From Planctomycetota bacterium (GTDB lineage: Bacteria; Planctomycetota; UBA1135; UBA2386), in contig JADJPQ010000002.1 of NCBI GenBank assembly GCA_016713175.1, positions 620,001 through 684,000 on the forward strand: a stretch of 64,000 bases of DNA, written 5' to 3'. Every line of letters starts with the position of its first letter. The first letter of the stretch is position 1. A model generated the notes under the pieces. It saw only the letters and a program-made list of their open reading frames with translations, was not told the origin of the DNA and searched no databases. Both the position numbers and the translations under genes were made by a program. Below, piece by piece: positions 20,469-29,615 of the stretch.

Positions 20469-20963
20469 GTGAATCCAGCCGAAATCATCGACGACACCGT
20501 CGTCACCATGCACTACAAGCTCACGCTCGACGACGGCAGCGTCGCCGACAGCTCTTTCGGGAACGACCCGCTGGTCTACCTGCAGGGCCACCACAACATC
20601 GTGCCGGGCCTCGAACGCCAGATGCTCGGCAAGAAGGCCGGTGACAAGTTCATCGCGCAGGTGCCGCCGGAAGAGGGCTACGGCCAGTATGACCCGGGCG
20701 CCGAGCAGACGGTGCCAAAGACCGCGTTCCCGCCCAACCAGCCGCCACAGCCGGGCATGCAGTTCCAGACCCGCGCGCGCAACGGCGAGGTGATGCCGGT
20801 GTGGATCAAGTCGGTGACCGACGATCAGGTGGTGATCACCGCCAATCATCCGATGGCCGGCCAGCGGTTGAACTTCGAGATCGAGATCGTGTCGATCCGC
20901 AAGCCGACCAAGGACGAGCTGTCGCACGGCCACGTGCACGGGCCGGGCGGCCACCACCACTGA
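20469..20963 (+). CDS. slyD: FKBP-type peptidyl-prolyl isomerase, SlyD-like
   Basis: A 164-residue cytosolic prolyl isomerase and chaperone. It shows the SlyD layout: VTMHYKLTLDDGSVADSS, an FKBP half-domain with the inserted IF chaperone flap, GLERQMLGKKAGDKF, PEEGYGQYDP, and the closing NHPMAGQRLNFEIEI (NHPLAGK in E. coli). The C-terminus HGHVHGPGGHHH is a short His-rich metal-binding tail like that of SlyD, where it helps nickel delivery to hydrogenases; no hydrogenase gene is visible. The start is GTG 20469, placing the first beta-strand correctly. Confidence 0.92.
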   Translation: MNPAEIIDDTVVTMHYKLTLDDGSVADSSFGNDPLVYLQGHHNIVPGLERQMLGKKAGDKFIAQVPPEEGYGQYDPGAEQTVPKTAFPPNQPPQPGMQFQTRARNGEVMPVWIKSVTDDQVVITANHPMAGQRLNFEIEIVSIRKPTKDELSHGHVHGPGGHHH

Positions 20964-20983
20964 GGCGGCGAGGCGCCAGCGAC

Positions 20984-22099
20984 CTACTGCGTGATCGTGA
21001 TCATCGCGTCGCTGGCCGCGAACCCCTGCGAGCCGCACGCATCGACGAAGCCGCACTGGAACGCGAAGGTCTGCCCCTGCGGGATGAACGACGGGAAGCC
21101 GATCGTCTGCCGCGCCACGCCGAGCGGCGAGCTGTTGGTGACGAACAACACCGTCGACCCGAGATCCAGCAGGAAGTCGATGCCGAAGATCGGCAGCGGC
21201 GCCGGCGCAGTGCCGAACGCCAGTGCCAGGAACGCAACCGAATTCGCCGACGAGCGGGTGCAGACCGCCGCGAACGCCGCGTTGCCCGCCTGCGGCAGGC
21301 TGCTGAACGTCATCCGCAACGGTGAGCACCCGGCCGTCGAGGTGCCGACGGCAAGCGCGGACGGCGCCGCGAGCTGCGTCAAGGTCAGCGTGTTGGTCGT
21401 GAACGGCACGGTGAAGTTGACCGTCGCGTTCAAGCCGCCGGAGGAATCGGCGCCGCTGCCATCGAGGTTCCACGTCGACACCAGCCCCGGCACCGACGCG
21501 AGATGGAACGGCATCGCCTGCGTGATCTCGGCGGCCGTCCGCGCGAACGGCCACAGCCGCACTTCGTCGAGCTGGCCGTTCCAGACCTCGATCGGGCCGC
21601 CGCTGTCGTCGCCCTTGCCGATCCGCAGCACACCGCCGCGGTCGTAGAGCGGCTGACCGTTGCCGTTCGCAGTGGCGACTTCCGCGCCGTTGACGAACAG
21701 CCGCGCGGCAGCGCCGTCCCACGTGGCCGCGACGTGCGTCCAGGTGTTCAACTGACCGCTGGCGAACGGCCAGTTGCAGTTGAACGCACCGGTCGGCGTC
21801 ACGACCTTCCAGGTCAACGTCCTGGCGCCGGTGTTGCCGGCGTTGATACGCAGGAAGTACGCCTCCTGGCCGGGCGCGATGTTCTGCCGCGCGACGGTCG
21901 GGAAACGCCAACCGGTCGGCAACGTCGTGTCGTCGTACGTCAGCCAGGCCTCGAGCGTGATGCCCGATTGCGGCACGACGGCCGCTGCGTACGGGATCTC
22001 GAGGAAGCCGTCGACGCCGTTGGTCAGGGTGATGCCGTTCTGGGCCGGCAGGGACGACGCCAGCGTGGCGCCGAGGAGGGCAGGAGTGAGGTGCTTCAT
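20984..22099 (-). CDS. Secreted LamG-domain (concanavalin A-like) protein
   Basis: A 371-residue secreted protein. After the signal peptide (MKHLTPALLGATLASSLPAQ) comes a LamG/pentraxin-like jelly roll to about residue 215: GITLEAWLTYDD, NTWTHVAATWDGAAARLFVN, GQLDEVRLWPFART. The rest is the secreted-protein C-terminal domain common in this window (AFLALAFG, PIFGIDFLLDLG, FAFQCGFVD, ASDAMITI at the end). Such lectin-like domains usually bind glycans or proteins outside the cell; no ligand is inferable. Start 22099 is fixed by the signal peptide. It diverges from the selenoprotein gene. Confidence 0.8.
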   Translation of the reverse strand: MKHLTPALLGATLASSLPAQNGITLTNGVDGFLEIPYAAAVVPQSGITLEAWLTYDDTTLPTGWRFPTVARQNIAPGQEAYFLRINAGNTGARTLTWKVVTPTGAFNCNWPFASGQLNTWTHVAATWDGAAARLFVNGAEVATANGNGQPLYDRGGVLRIGKGDDSGGPIEVWNGQLDEVRLWPFARTAAEITQAMPFHLASVPGLVSTWNLDGSGADSSGGLNATVNFTVPFTTNTLTLTQLAAPSALAVGTSTAGCSPLRMTFSSLPQAGNAAFAAVCTRSSANSVAFLALAFGTAPAPLPIFGIDFLLDLGSTVLFVTNSSPLGVARQTIGFPSFIPQGQTFAFQCGFVDACGSQGFAASDAMITITQ

Positions 22100-22265
22100 C
22101 GCGTGGGGAAATGCTCCAGTCCCAGTGTCGCCGATCGCGGCCGGTGGATCATCCGGTACATCAGCATTACGAACCAGGCGCGCCGTCCTGGTTCGCGCCC
22201 GTGGTCGCCCCGCTACGTTTCCTGCGCCGGCGTGTGCCGGCCCCCACCCGAAAGGACCCACCCGA

Positions 22266-23264
22266 ATGTTCTCCAACCGATGGGCGTTCGTTGCGGCCGC
22301 CATCCTGCCGTGCCTCCTCGCCGGCAGCGCCGCCGCACAGAATACAACGCCTCCCAAAGCGGCTCCGGCCGCACGCCAACAGAAGTCGCAGGAAGAACTG
22401 ATCAAGCTGCGCGACGAAAAGTTCGCGCTCGAGGTGTTCAAGAAGGCGCCGTGGACCTTCGACTACGACGCCGCGCGCGCCGAAGCGAAGCAGACCGGCA
22501 AGCCGATCTTCGGTTACTTCAGCCGCTCGTACGCGCATTGAGGCCCGTGCACGGCTCTCGAGAACGCCGCGTTCTCGGAAGCCGCATTTGCCGAGTTCGG
22601 CAAGCAAGCGGTTCTGTTCTGCCACATGACGTCGCAGGTCGAGACCGACAAGTACCAGGGTCTGCTGCGCGAGAAGGGCGGGCGTGGGTTCCCGTACCTG
22701 GTGTTCATGGACGCCGAAGGCGAGGTCACCGCCAAGCAGGGTGAACGGACGGTCGCCGCTTTCCAGGCGACGCTGAGCGCCCTGTCCGCCGTCGCCGACC
22801 TGCAGAAGAAGGCCACGGCCGGCGACAAGGTCGCGACCGTCGACCTGCTGCTGGCCGAGATGACCCTGGGCCGGCTCGACCTGGCCGCCGCCAAGGCGCG
22901 GGCCGAAAAGGCCCTGGCGCTCGGCGCGCTCGACGGCGAGCGCAAGCAGAAGCTCGACGGCGCGCTGATCGGCCTCGAAGTCGAGGACCTGATGGCCGGC
23001 GCGCGGACGCGCGAAGCGGCGGCCGAGATGGCCGAGAAGTGCCTGGCGATGCTGAAGGAAGGCCGCGTGCCGACCGGCCGCGTCGCCCGCACGTTCTACC
23101 TGCAGGCGATGTCCGCCGCGGAGAAGGTCAATGACGCCAAGACGTACGAAACCGCACTGGGTGCGGTGGAGAAGATGATGGCCGGCCAGCAGGGCGCCGA
23201 GGCAATGCTGAAGCGATTCCGCGAGACGCTCGAGAAGCTGAAAGCCGGAGACGGCGGCAAGTAG
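22266..23264 (+). CDS. Secreted thioredoxin-like selenoprotein with U-G-P-C redox motif (in-frame UGA)
   Basis: ATG 22266 starts a signal peptide (FVAAAILPCLLAGSAAA), then a thioredoxin-like domain: KAPWTFDYDAARAEAKQTGK, PIFGYFSRSYAH. An in-frame TGA at 22539-22541 falls exactly where thioredoxins have the first active-site cysteine and is followed by G-P-C, giving U-G-P-C in place of C-G-P-C. After the TGA the same frame continues with strong thioredoxin features (ENAAFSEAAFAEFGKQAVLF, cis-Pro region GGRGFPYLVFMD) and an Ala/Lys-rich helical domain, possibly TPR-like, to TAG at 23262-23264. Reading UGA as selenocysteine gives 332 residues with Sec at 92 and resolving Cys at 95. A hairpin fitting a bacterial SECIS lies just downstream of the TGA. 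Ordinary annotation would split the gene in two. A Cys-to-stop mutation is the alternative, but Cys (TGC/TGT) to TGA at precisely this residue together with a hairpin favours Sec. Confidence 0.86.
22552..22584 (+). promoter_or_regulatory. Candidate bacterial SECIS hairpin for UGA at 22539
   Basis: The RNA can fold as CGGCU (22552-22556) with AGCCG (22580-22584), one C-A mismatch and a U-G pair, then CGAGAAC (22559-22565) with GUUCUCG (22571-22577), closed by the loop GCCGC. The apical loop begins 25 nt after the UGA and starts with G. Known bacterial SECIS elements have an apical loop about 16-37 nt downstream, with a G in the first two loop positions; this one fits. It lies inside the coding sequence, as bacterial SECIS elements do. 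Binding to SelB is inferred. Confidence 0.72.
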
Positions 23265-23279
23265 CCGCCGCGCGCCCGC

Positions 23280-25448
23280 CTAGTAGCCGAGCTGGAGATC
23301 CAGGCCGTTGCTGAACAGAGCGTTCGCCGGCCTGCCGTTCTCGAGCAGCAGCGCCTGGGTGAACACATCGGCGCCGGCCAACGACGCCGACACCGGCACC
23401 TGCACCTGCTGATACACCGGCCCGCCTGCTCCCCACGGCGTCGGCGGCGAGACGTAGCCGATCGTCGTGGCATTCAGGAACAGTTCGCCAGCACTGCCGG
23501 CGGCGCCGCCGAACGGCGAGGCGACCGGTGCCGGATAGCCGCTTGCCGGCGCCCCCGCCAGCACCCAGAACGCGAGACCGGCGGACGCGCCGAGCGCCCC
23601 CGACGGATCATCGATCGCGACGAGCAATGGCCCGCCCAGTCGCGGTGGCATCGCCACGGTCAGGGACACCGGCGCTCGCGCCGGCGTGCTCGGGTATCGC
23701 GTCGTCGTCCGCCACCAACTCGGGTGATCGATCCGCGCCGCGAACGGCGCCGTCTGGCCGACTCGCAGCTGCCCGCCCGCGGCGAACAGCTGGCACGGCC
23801 CGATGGCATCGATGCCGCTGGCGCCGGCCAGATCGAGGCCGGAGAACACGTGCGACAACGCCCAGCTCGAGCCGTCCCAGTGCCACACTTCGTTGCCGAT
23901 CGACCAGATGTCGTTGGCCGCGATCACCTTGCCGGCGATGCCGTCCGGCGCGCCTGGCAGCAGCGTCCACGAGCTGCCATCCCAGCGCGACACGAACCGC
24001 TGCGTCTGCAGGGTCGGATGCGTCGCGTAGCCGAACACCCAGACATCGTTCGGCGTCAGCGCCTCGACGTCGTACAGCTGCAGGAACCAGCCGGACAGGT
24101 TGGGGACCGCACACGGGCGATGCGTCCAGCCGGCGCCGTCGTAGTGGAACAGCACCGGCACCATCGATCCCGGCAGGTTGCCCGGCACGCCAGCCCCACC
24201 CGCCGCCCAGACGTCGTTGCGAGACGTCGCCGCCACGGCATGGAAGTACTGATGCCCGACTCCGGTGACGATCGGCACCGTGGAGCGCTGCAGCGAACTG
24301 CCGTTCCAGTGCAGCAGCAGCCCCGGCCGCGTCGTCGCCGATCCGGGCGACACGACGTCGAGCCAGTCGCCGACGAACCAGACGTCGTTGCCAGCGATCG
24401 CGACCACGTCCGTCGCCTTGGCGCCGGTCACGCCGACCGTCGCGGTCGTCGCCGGCAGCGGCAACCCGGACGGCACCGACCAGGCGCTGCCGTTCCAGTG
24501 CATCGCGAACACCTGCTGTCCGACCCAGCCGCCGTTGACGACCGTCTGCCAGGAGCCGCAGGCCCAGACGTCGTTGCTGGCGACACCGTCGACACCGTGC
24601 AGGATCAGGTTCTCCTGACCGGGGGCCGGGGCCGGATCGGGGCTCGGGATCTCCACCCAGGTCGTGCCGTTCCAATGCGCGGTGAACGTCCGGTTCGCCT
24701 GGCCGCCGCCGCCGTTCAGCCGCTTGCTGCCGACCGCCCAGGCGTCATCGACCGCGAACGCCTTGACGTCGCGGAACTGCGACAGCGATGCATTCGCCGC
24801 CGGCGTGGTCGGCAGTTCGGACCACGACACGCACGGCACGGCCGGCGTGCCGTGATAGCCCGACCGCAGGCCCCACAGCGCGAACGTCATGTCCGCATAC
24901 AGCGGCACCTGGATCGCTGGGTTGACCATCGGCGTCTGCCAGGCGGTGCCGGCGTTCCGATCGCGGACCTTGGTGAACGACAGGCGCGGCGCATTGACCG
25001 CGCTGGCCCAGACCGACCAGTAACCGCCGCCCTGGAAGTGCAGCTGCATCGACACGAAGTGCCGACCCGACGCGACGAACGGCACTGGCAGGTACGCATC
25101 GACGGTTGCGGGCACCAGCGGATCGAACTGCAGCGACGGCGTGCCGGCGGCCAGCGTTCGGGCGTAGAGCAGCGCGCCGGGATCGCCGTTGCTCCAGGAG
25201 TAGAACCGGATCGTCGCACCGGTGACCGTCGGGGCCGCGCACTGCCAGCAGCCGTAGCCGGAAAACACCACGCGGGTGATCGTGCCGGTGACCTCGAAGT
25301 CGTCGGCGGCTTCGAGGTCCTGGACCGGCGACGTCGTCGTCAGGCTGTCGAGCGTCGTGTAGTTGGACCAGGGGTTCGACCACAGCGTCTGCACCTGGGC
25401 CGAAGCGATGCCGCAGAAGGTCGCGGCGACGAGCAGGAGGCGGTTCAT
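23280..25448 (-). CDS. Large secreted beta-propeller-like protein
   Basis: A 722-residue secreted protein (signal peptide MNRLLLVAATFCGIASAQ). Residues about 20-200 form a beta-rich domain with GYGCWQCAAP. From about 215 to 560 there are repeats of about 50-60 residues with the pattern A.S.NDVWA.G......HWNG..W, for example ASNDVWACGSW, AGNDVWFVGDW, SRNDVWAAGG and TPNDVWVFGYA. These read as propeller blades. The C-terminal 120 residues are the domain shared by several secreted proteins here, ending FSNGLDLQLGY. No catalytic motif is seen. It follows the next propeller gene by 23 bp in the same direction and is likely co-transcribed with it. Confidence 0.78.
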   Translation of the reverse strand: MNRLLLVAATFCGIASAQVQTLWSNPWSNYTTLDSLTTTSPVQDLEAADDFEVTGTITRVVFSGYGCWQCAAPTVTGATIRFYSWSNGDPGALLYARTLAAGTPSLQFDPLVPATVDAYLPVPFVASGRHFVSMQLHFQGGGYWSVWASAVNAPRLSFTKVRDRNAGTAWQTPMVNPAIQVPLYADMTFALWGLRSGYHGTPAVPCVSWSELPTTPAANASLSQFRDVKAFAVDDAWAVGSKRLNGGGGQANRTFTAHWNGTTWVEIPSPDPAPAPGQENLILHGVDGVASNDVWACGSWQTVVNGGWVGQQVFAMHWNGSAWSVPSGLPLPATTATVGVTGAKATDVVAIAGNDVWFVGDWLDVVSPGSATTRPGLLLHWNGSSLQRSTVPIVTGVGHQYFHAVAATSRNDVWAAGGAGVPGNLPGSMVPVLFHYDGAGWTHRPCAVPNLSGWFLQLYDVEALTPNDVWVFGYATHPTLQTQRFVSRWDGSSWTLLPGAPDGIAGKVIAANDIWSIGNEVWHWDGSSWALSHVFSGLDLAGASGIDAIGPCQLFAAGGQLRVGQTAPFAARIDHPSWWRTTTRYPSTPARAPVSLTVAMPPRLGGPLLVAIDDPSGALGASAGLAFWVLAGAPASGYPAPVASPFGGAAGSAGELFLNATTIGYVSPPTPWGAGGPVYQQVQVPVSASLAGADVFTQALLLENGRPANALFSNGLDLQLGY

Positions 25449-25471
25449 GTTCGTTCCTCGGAGGTCGGTGA

Positions 25472-27880
25472 TCAGGGCACGATGCACTGCAGCGCGTTGC
25501 TCGCGGTCAACCCCAGCGGTCCGGAGGTGTCCAGCAGCCAGGCCTGGCTGAAGAACGACGACCCGGGCGCCAGCCCCGGTGGAAACGTCAGGCCCAGCGA
25601 TGCGGTGCCCTGCGCGTCGGTCAACAGGAACGTGATCGCGTCGGGCGACGGCACCAGTACGCCACCGCGCAGCGGCTGATCGACGCGCGCGGCCCCGACC
25701 CCGAGCAGCACACCGGTCAGCGGCCGGCCTTCGACGGTCCACGTCAACGGCGAGTTGCCGGCCAGCGAACCGCGCCCCATCAGCAGCGGCGGCACGCCGC
25801 TCGGCCCGGCGAGGCCGTGCTGGCGGTTGCGCCATGCCGGCTGCGTCCGCCATTCGCCGAGGTTGTTCATCGGCACCGTGCCGCCCTGGAACCAGTCCCC
25901 GCTGGCCCACAACGCCCCGGCGCCGCGTTCGGGGAACAGCAGCGTCGGCACGCCCATCGGCGGCGTACCGCAGGCCTGCCAGGCGTTGTTGACCAGGCGC
26001 AGCGTGAAGCCGCGCGGATCGCCGTTGACCGCCGCGTAGAGCACGCCATCCATCTCGGCGAAGGTCTGGGTCTGGTAGCCGGTGACCGGCGGCAGCGCGC
26101 TCCAGGTCGTGCCGTTCCAGCGCGCCATCAGATTGGCGGCCACGCCGTTGATCGAAGTGAACCGGCCGGCCAGCAAGAGGTCATTGCCCCACGATGCCAG
26201 CTCCGAGTTGAAGTTGTTCGGCGTGCCGATCAGCGTCGCCTGGGTGCCGTTCCAACGATAGACGAAGTGCTGGAACGCGTTGTCGGTGGTCAGATACAGA
26301 TTGCCATCCTTGTGCGACAGCAGCGAGCTGACGATGCCGGTAAGCGGCGCGATGTCGACGAACTGGACGCCGTCGAAACGCCGCACGGCCTGGCTGCCCG
26401 AGGCGTACAGTTCATTGCCATGCACGCACAGACCGGTCGGCCCGGAGTAGGTGAAGAAGCGCCACTGCGTGCCATCGTGCTGCGCGATGCCGTTGCACGG
26501 CAGCCCGCCGATCCGGGTGAACGAGCCGGTGACGATCAGCTTGCCCTGCCAGACGACCGCGTCGTCGATGCCGCCGTTGCACGAGCCGAGCATCGTCCAG
26601 CGATCACCGTCGAACAGCGCGATGCTGTTGCTGCGCAACGTTCCCGCGGCCGTGAAGTTGCCGACGCCGACCAGTCCGTGACGCCAACGGACGACCTTGC
26701 GCAACGGCCGATCGAAGCCGAGCCCTTCGCCGAGCCCGCGCCAGGTGCCGTAGCCGTCGGTCGCCGCGATGCCGGCGCTGACGATCGCGCCATCGGTGTC
26801 GGGCGGCGTCCCCACCACGCTGAACGAGCCGCCGACGATCACCTCGCCGGCATGTTCGTGCAATGCCGCAACCATGCCGCTTCCACCGCCGGTGTCGCCG
26901 ACGCCGCCGACGTAGTTCCACGTCGAGCCATCGAAGCGGCTGAACGCGGGGCCTGGCTGCCAGAACTGGCCGCCGGCATACAGATCGTTGCCGACCGACA
27001 GCAGGGCGTGCACCGGCAGGTCGGGACCACCACTGCCGACGGGTTGCCACAGCGCCCCGTTCCAGCGCCCCAGCATGTGGTTGCCTGGCGGGAACGGCAT
27101 CTGGGCGCCGGCGATCAGCTGGTTCTGCCAGGTCGTCAAGGCCCGGACCGGATACGGCGTTCCGCCGCTGACATCCCAGAAGCGCGTGCCATCCCAGGCC
27201 GCGATATTGGCCACGGCGACGCCGCCGGCGCGATCGAACTCGCCGCCGACATAGAGCCGGCCGTTGTAGACGTGCAGCGCGTGGCCGATGCCGATCGTGC
27301 CGTTCAGCGAGTTGCGCAGACCGGTCGCCACCGGAAACCACGCGGTGCCATCCCAACGCGCGATGCTGGCCACCGGCTGCCCACCCGCGCTGTCGAATTC
27401 ACCGGCGGCATAGAGCGAATTGTCGTAGATCGCGAGCGCGCGCACCTGGGCATCGTCGTACGACAGCCGGATCCCGACGCCGAGCGGGTGGAACAGCGTG
27501 CCATCCCAACTGGCGATGTGGTTGTGCACCTGCGTCCCGGCACGATCGAACTGGCCGCCGAAGTAGAGCTGGCCGTTCCACAGCGCCATCGACAGGACCT
27601 GCGGCTGTGAGTTCATGCCGATCGCGCCCAGCAACTGCACGCCGCGGTCGACCTGCTGCCAGGCGACGCCATCCCACCGCGCGAGGCCGCGGATCGTGCC
27701 GCCGAGCGCCTCGAACCAGGTGCCGCCGGCGTGGATCTCGCTCTGGAACGTGCGGATGACCGCTACGCGGCCGGGCAGGCCGGGAACGACGTGCTCGGTG
27801 GACCAGGTCGGAGTCTGGGCGAAGGTGGCGGCGGCGAGCAGCACGCCCGGGAGGAACGGCGAGGCGAATCGGAGGGCCAT
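25472..27880 (-). CDS. Secreted repeat-rich beta-propeller protein
   Basis: An 802-residue protein. The signal peptide MALRFASPFLPGVLLAAATFAQ fixes the start at 27880. The mature chain is built of about 12 repeats of 45-55 residues with the form A.L...G.LYVGG.FD.AGG.....IA.WDG..W, for example NGQLYFGGQFDRAG, DNSLYAAGEFDSAG and NGRLYVGGEFDRAG. This is a blade signature of large extracellular propellers. The C-terminal 110 residues end GPLGLTASNALQCIVP, a clear case of the shared C-terminal domain (Q-A-x4-D...G-L-x-A-S-N-A). Function is unknown; cell-surface binding is the default inference. It shares a divergent upstream region with the gene at 28086. Confidence 0.8.
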   Translation of the reverse strand: MALRFASPFLPGVLLAAATFAQTPTWSTEHVVPGLPGRVAVIRTFQSEIHAGGTWFEALGGTIRGLARWDGVAWQQVDRGVQLLGAIGMNSQPQVLSMALWNGQLYFGGQFDRAGTQVHNHIASWDGTLFHPLGVGIRLSYDDAQVRALAIYDNSLYAAGEFDSAGGQPVASIARWDGTAWFPVATGLRNSLNGTIGIGHALHVYNGRLYVGGEFDRAGGVAVANIAAWDGTRFWDVSGGTPYPVRALTTWQNQLIAGAQMPFPPGNHMLGRWNGALWQPVGSGGPDLPVHALLSVGNDLYAGGQFWQPGPAFSRFDGSTWNYVGGVGDTGGGSGMVAALHEHAGEVIVGGSFSVVGTPPDTDGAIVSAGIAATDGYGTWRGLGEGLGFDRPLRKVVRWRHGLVGVGNFTAAGTLRSNSIALFDGDRWTMLGSCNGGIDDAVVWQGKLIVTGSFTRIGGLPCNGIAQHDGTQWRFFTYSGPTGLCVHGNELYASGSQAVRRFDGVQFVDIAPLTGIVSSLLSHKDGNLYLTTDNAFQHFVYRWNGTQATLIGTPNNFNSELASWGNDLLLAGRFTSINGVAANLMARWNGTTWSALPPVTGYQTQTFAEMDGVLYAAVNGDPRGFTLRLVNNAWQACGTPPMGVPTLLFPERGAGALWASGDWFQGGTVPMNNLGEWRTQPAWRNRQHGLAGPSGVPPLLMGRGSLAGNSPLTWTVEGRPLTGVLLGVGAARVDQPLRGGVLVPSPDAITFLLTDAQGTASLGLTFPPGLAPGSSFFSQAWLLDTSGPLGLTASNALQCIVP

Positions 27881-28085
27881 GGGCAACCCAGGGCAATGCA
27901 CATGCCATCGGCGCCACCCAGGAGCAGTTCCCGGACCTGACCGTTCCGTGTCCGTTCGCTGGACGCCTCGGCGTGCGGTTGCCAGACAGCAGGGACGACC
28001 GCCTCGGCCGTTGGTCGTATTCTCGCCGACAGCTGCGGCGCCACCGAACGACGGCACAAACACCCCTTCGGCGGAGAAACTGCCC

Positions 28086-29285
28086 ATGCGCTCGTCCTGG
28101 CTGTCGCTGCTTCTCGCCCTCGGCGTGCTGGCACAAGACGCCCCGGCCCCGAAAGCGCCCGCGCTGGCACTGCAGGAGGGCGCCCGTTGGCGCTACCAGC
28201 AGAACACGATCCGCCAGGGGCACCCGCTGCCGGGCTCGACGATCGAGCTGACCGACGAAGGCGCGTTCGCGCTGCCCAACGGTCGGCGGTGCCATCAATT
28301 GCGTGTCGAACACGACGACACGACGACGTTCGAGTACTGGTCGCTCGGCGACGATGGCATCCGCCAACACCGATCGCGCGCGCCAGGCCACCGCGGCGAA
28401 CTGGATCCCGACGCGACTCCGGCATTGCTGCTGGCGTTGCCGATCACCGCCGACGATCGCTGGCAATGGCAGGAAGGCAACCGCGATCAGCCGATCGACC
28501 AGATTGCCGAACTGCTGGCGACGGCAACGCCGATCGACGTTCGCGCCGGCCGCTTCACGACGACTCACGTCCGCATCACTGCCCGCCGCGGCGACCAGGT
28601 GCTCGGCACGCGCGAACTGTGGTTTGCGCCGGTCGTCGGCATCGTCCGTGACGACCGCCACGGCGACGGCTCGCTGCGGCGCCGCGAACTGGTAGATTTC
28701 CAGGCGGGGCGCGATGTCGAGGCCGAACGCGATCGGCGGCTCCGCGCGAACATCGTCGATGACCCGACCCTCGCGGCCACCGGCCCACCGTGGATCGGCT
28801 GGCTGCGCGACGGCGCCGAGAGTCTGGCGTTGCCGGGGCGGTTCGCGGTGATCAAGAACGATGGCAAGAGCCTGTGCTGCTACGTCGACGACCAGCGCGT
28901 GCATCGGATCGTCGATCTCGGCAACGCGGCCAACTGGAGCAACGTCGACCTGCGCACGCGCCGCGACCCGCGAGCCTTCGATCAGACGTCACCGACGGCG
29001 CTGGCGCGTGCGATCGCGCGCCTGCATGCCGAGCGCTGCAACATGGCCGGCGTCGAACCGGTCGGCGTGATCACGCGGAATCTGACGGCGCCGCTGCCGC
29101 CGGACGACGAACAGCAACTGGCGACCGTCGAGTTCGCCGCCGTCGCGCCGGATCTGCGGCGCCATCATGTGACGGTGCTGGTGCAGTGGTTGCCCGCCGG
29201 TCGACGAACGGGGCTCGGCATCGCGATCGGCAGCGGCGCACCGTCGCCGACGCCGTTCGTGTTGCCGACCGGGCGCAGCCGGTAG
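28086..29285 (+). CDS. Secreted protein of unknown function
   Basis: A 399-residue protein. ATG 28086 begins a short signal peptide (MRSSWLSLLLALGVLAQ). The next 200 residues alternate strands as in lipoprotein-carrier-like or DUF3108-like folds: GARWRYQQNT, FEYWSLGDDGI, DDRWQWQEGN, FTTTHVRITARRG, ELWFAPVVGIVRDD. The C-terminal half (FAVIKNDGKSLCCYVDD; ALARAIARLHAERCNMAG) has no match I recognise. No enzyme motif is apparent. It is transcribed divergently from the propeller gene and followed by a decayed hydrolase gene on the other strand. Confidence 0.7.
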   Translation: MRSSWLSLLLALGVLAQDAPAPKAPALALQEGARWRYQQNTIRQGHPLPGSTIELTDEGAFALPNGRRCHQLRVEHDDTTTFEYWSLGDDGIRQHRSRAPGHRGELDPDATPALLLALPITADDRWQWQEGNRDQPIDQIAELLATATPIDVRAGRFTTTHVRITARRGDQVLGTRELWFAPVVGIVRDDRHGDGSLRRRELVDFQAGRDVEAERDRRLRANIVDDPTLAATGPPWIGWLRDGAESLALPGRFAVIKNDGKSLCCYVDDQRVHRIVDLGNAANWSNVDLRTRRDPRAFDQTSPTALARAIARLHAERCNMAGVEPVGVITRNLTAPLPPDDEQQLATVEFAAVAPDLRRHHVTVLVQWLPAGRRTGLGIAIGSGAPSPTPFVLPTGRSR

Positions 29286-29349
29286 CACTGCGACCGGAAC
29301 CACCACCCGCCTCCGGGATCGCCCAGAGAATGGTGCCACCAGCTGACGT

Positions 29350-29513
29350 TCACCGCCGAAGCTGCGCCGCGATCTCGTCGGCGACCCACGCGTTGCCGGC
29401 GGCGGTCATGTGGCCGGCGAAGGACTTCCCGCCGAGACCGGCACCAGGCCGAACAGCAGCTTCTTGCGCCAGGACAGGCGGCGGCGCGGAAGGGACGGCT
29501 CGGCAGGGGCCAT
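29350..29513 (-). pseudogene. Remnant of an SGNH/GDSL hydrolase (N- and C-terminal ends only)
   Basis: On the minus strand ATG 29513 opens MAPAEPSLPRRRLSWRKKLL and FGLVPV, the basic patch and start of a membrane anchor. After about 26 codons the frame changes and runs into GGKSFAGHMTAAGNAWVADE, then IAAQLRR and a stop at 29350. The second part is the typical end of an SGNH hydrolase, where G-H-M-T-x-A-G-N supplies the catalytic His. The middle of the gene (normally about 300 residues) is missing, so the locus is an internal deletion derivative. The surrounding 330 bp (29286-29615) contains no other gene. Confidence 0.62.
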
Positions 29514-29615
29514 CCGCCGATTATCGGCAACGACGCCCGATCGATCACGCCCGCCTCGAGCGGGCCATGACGCCCACACTTCCACGCGCTACCCTGCTCC
29601 ACCGGAGGCTCGTCG

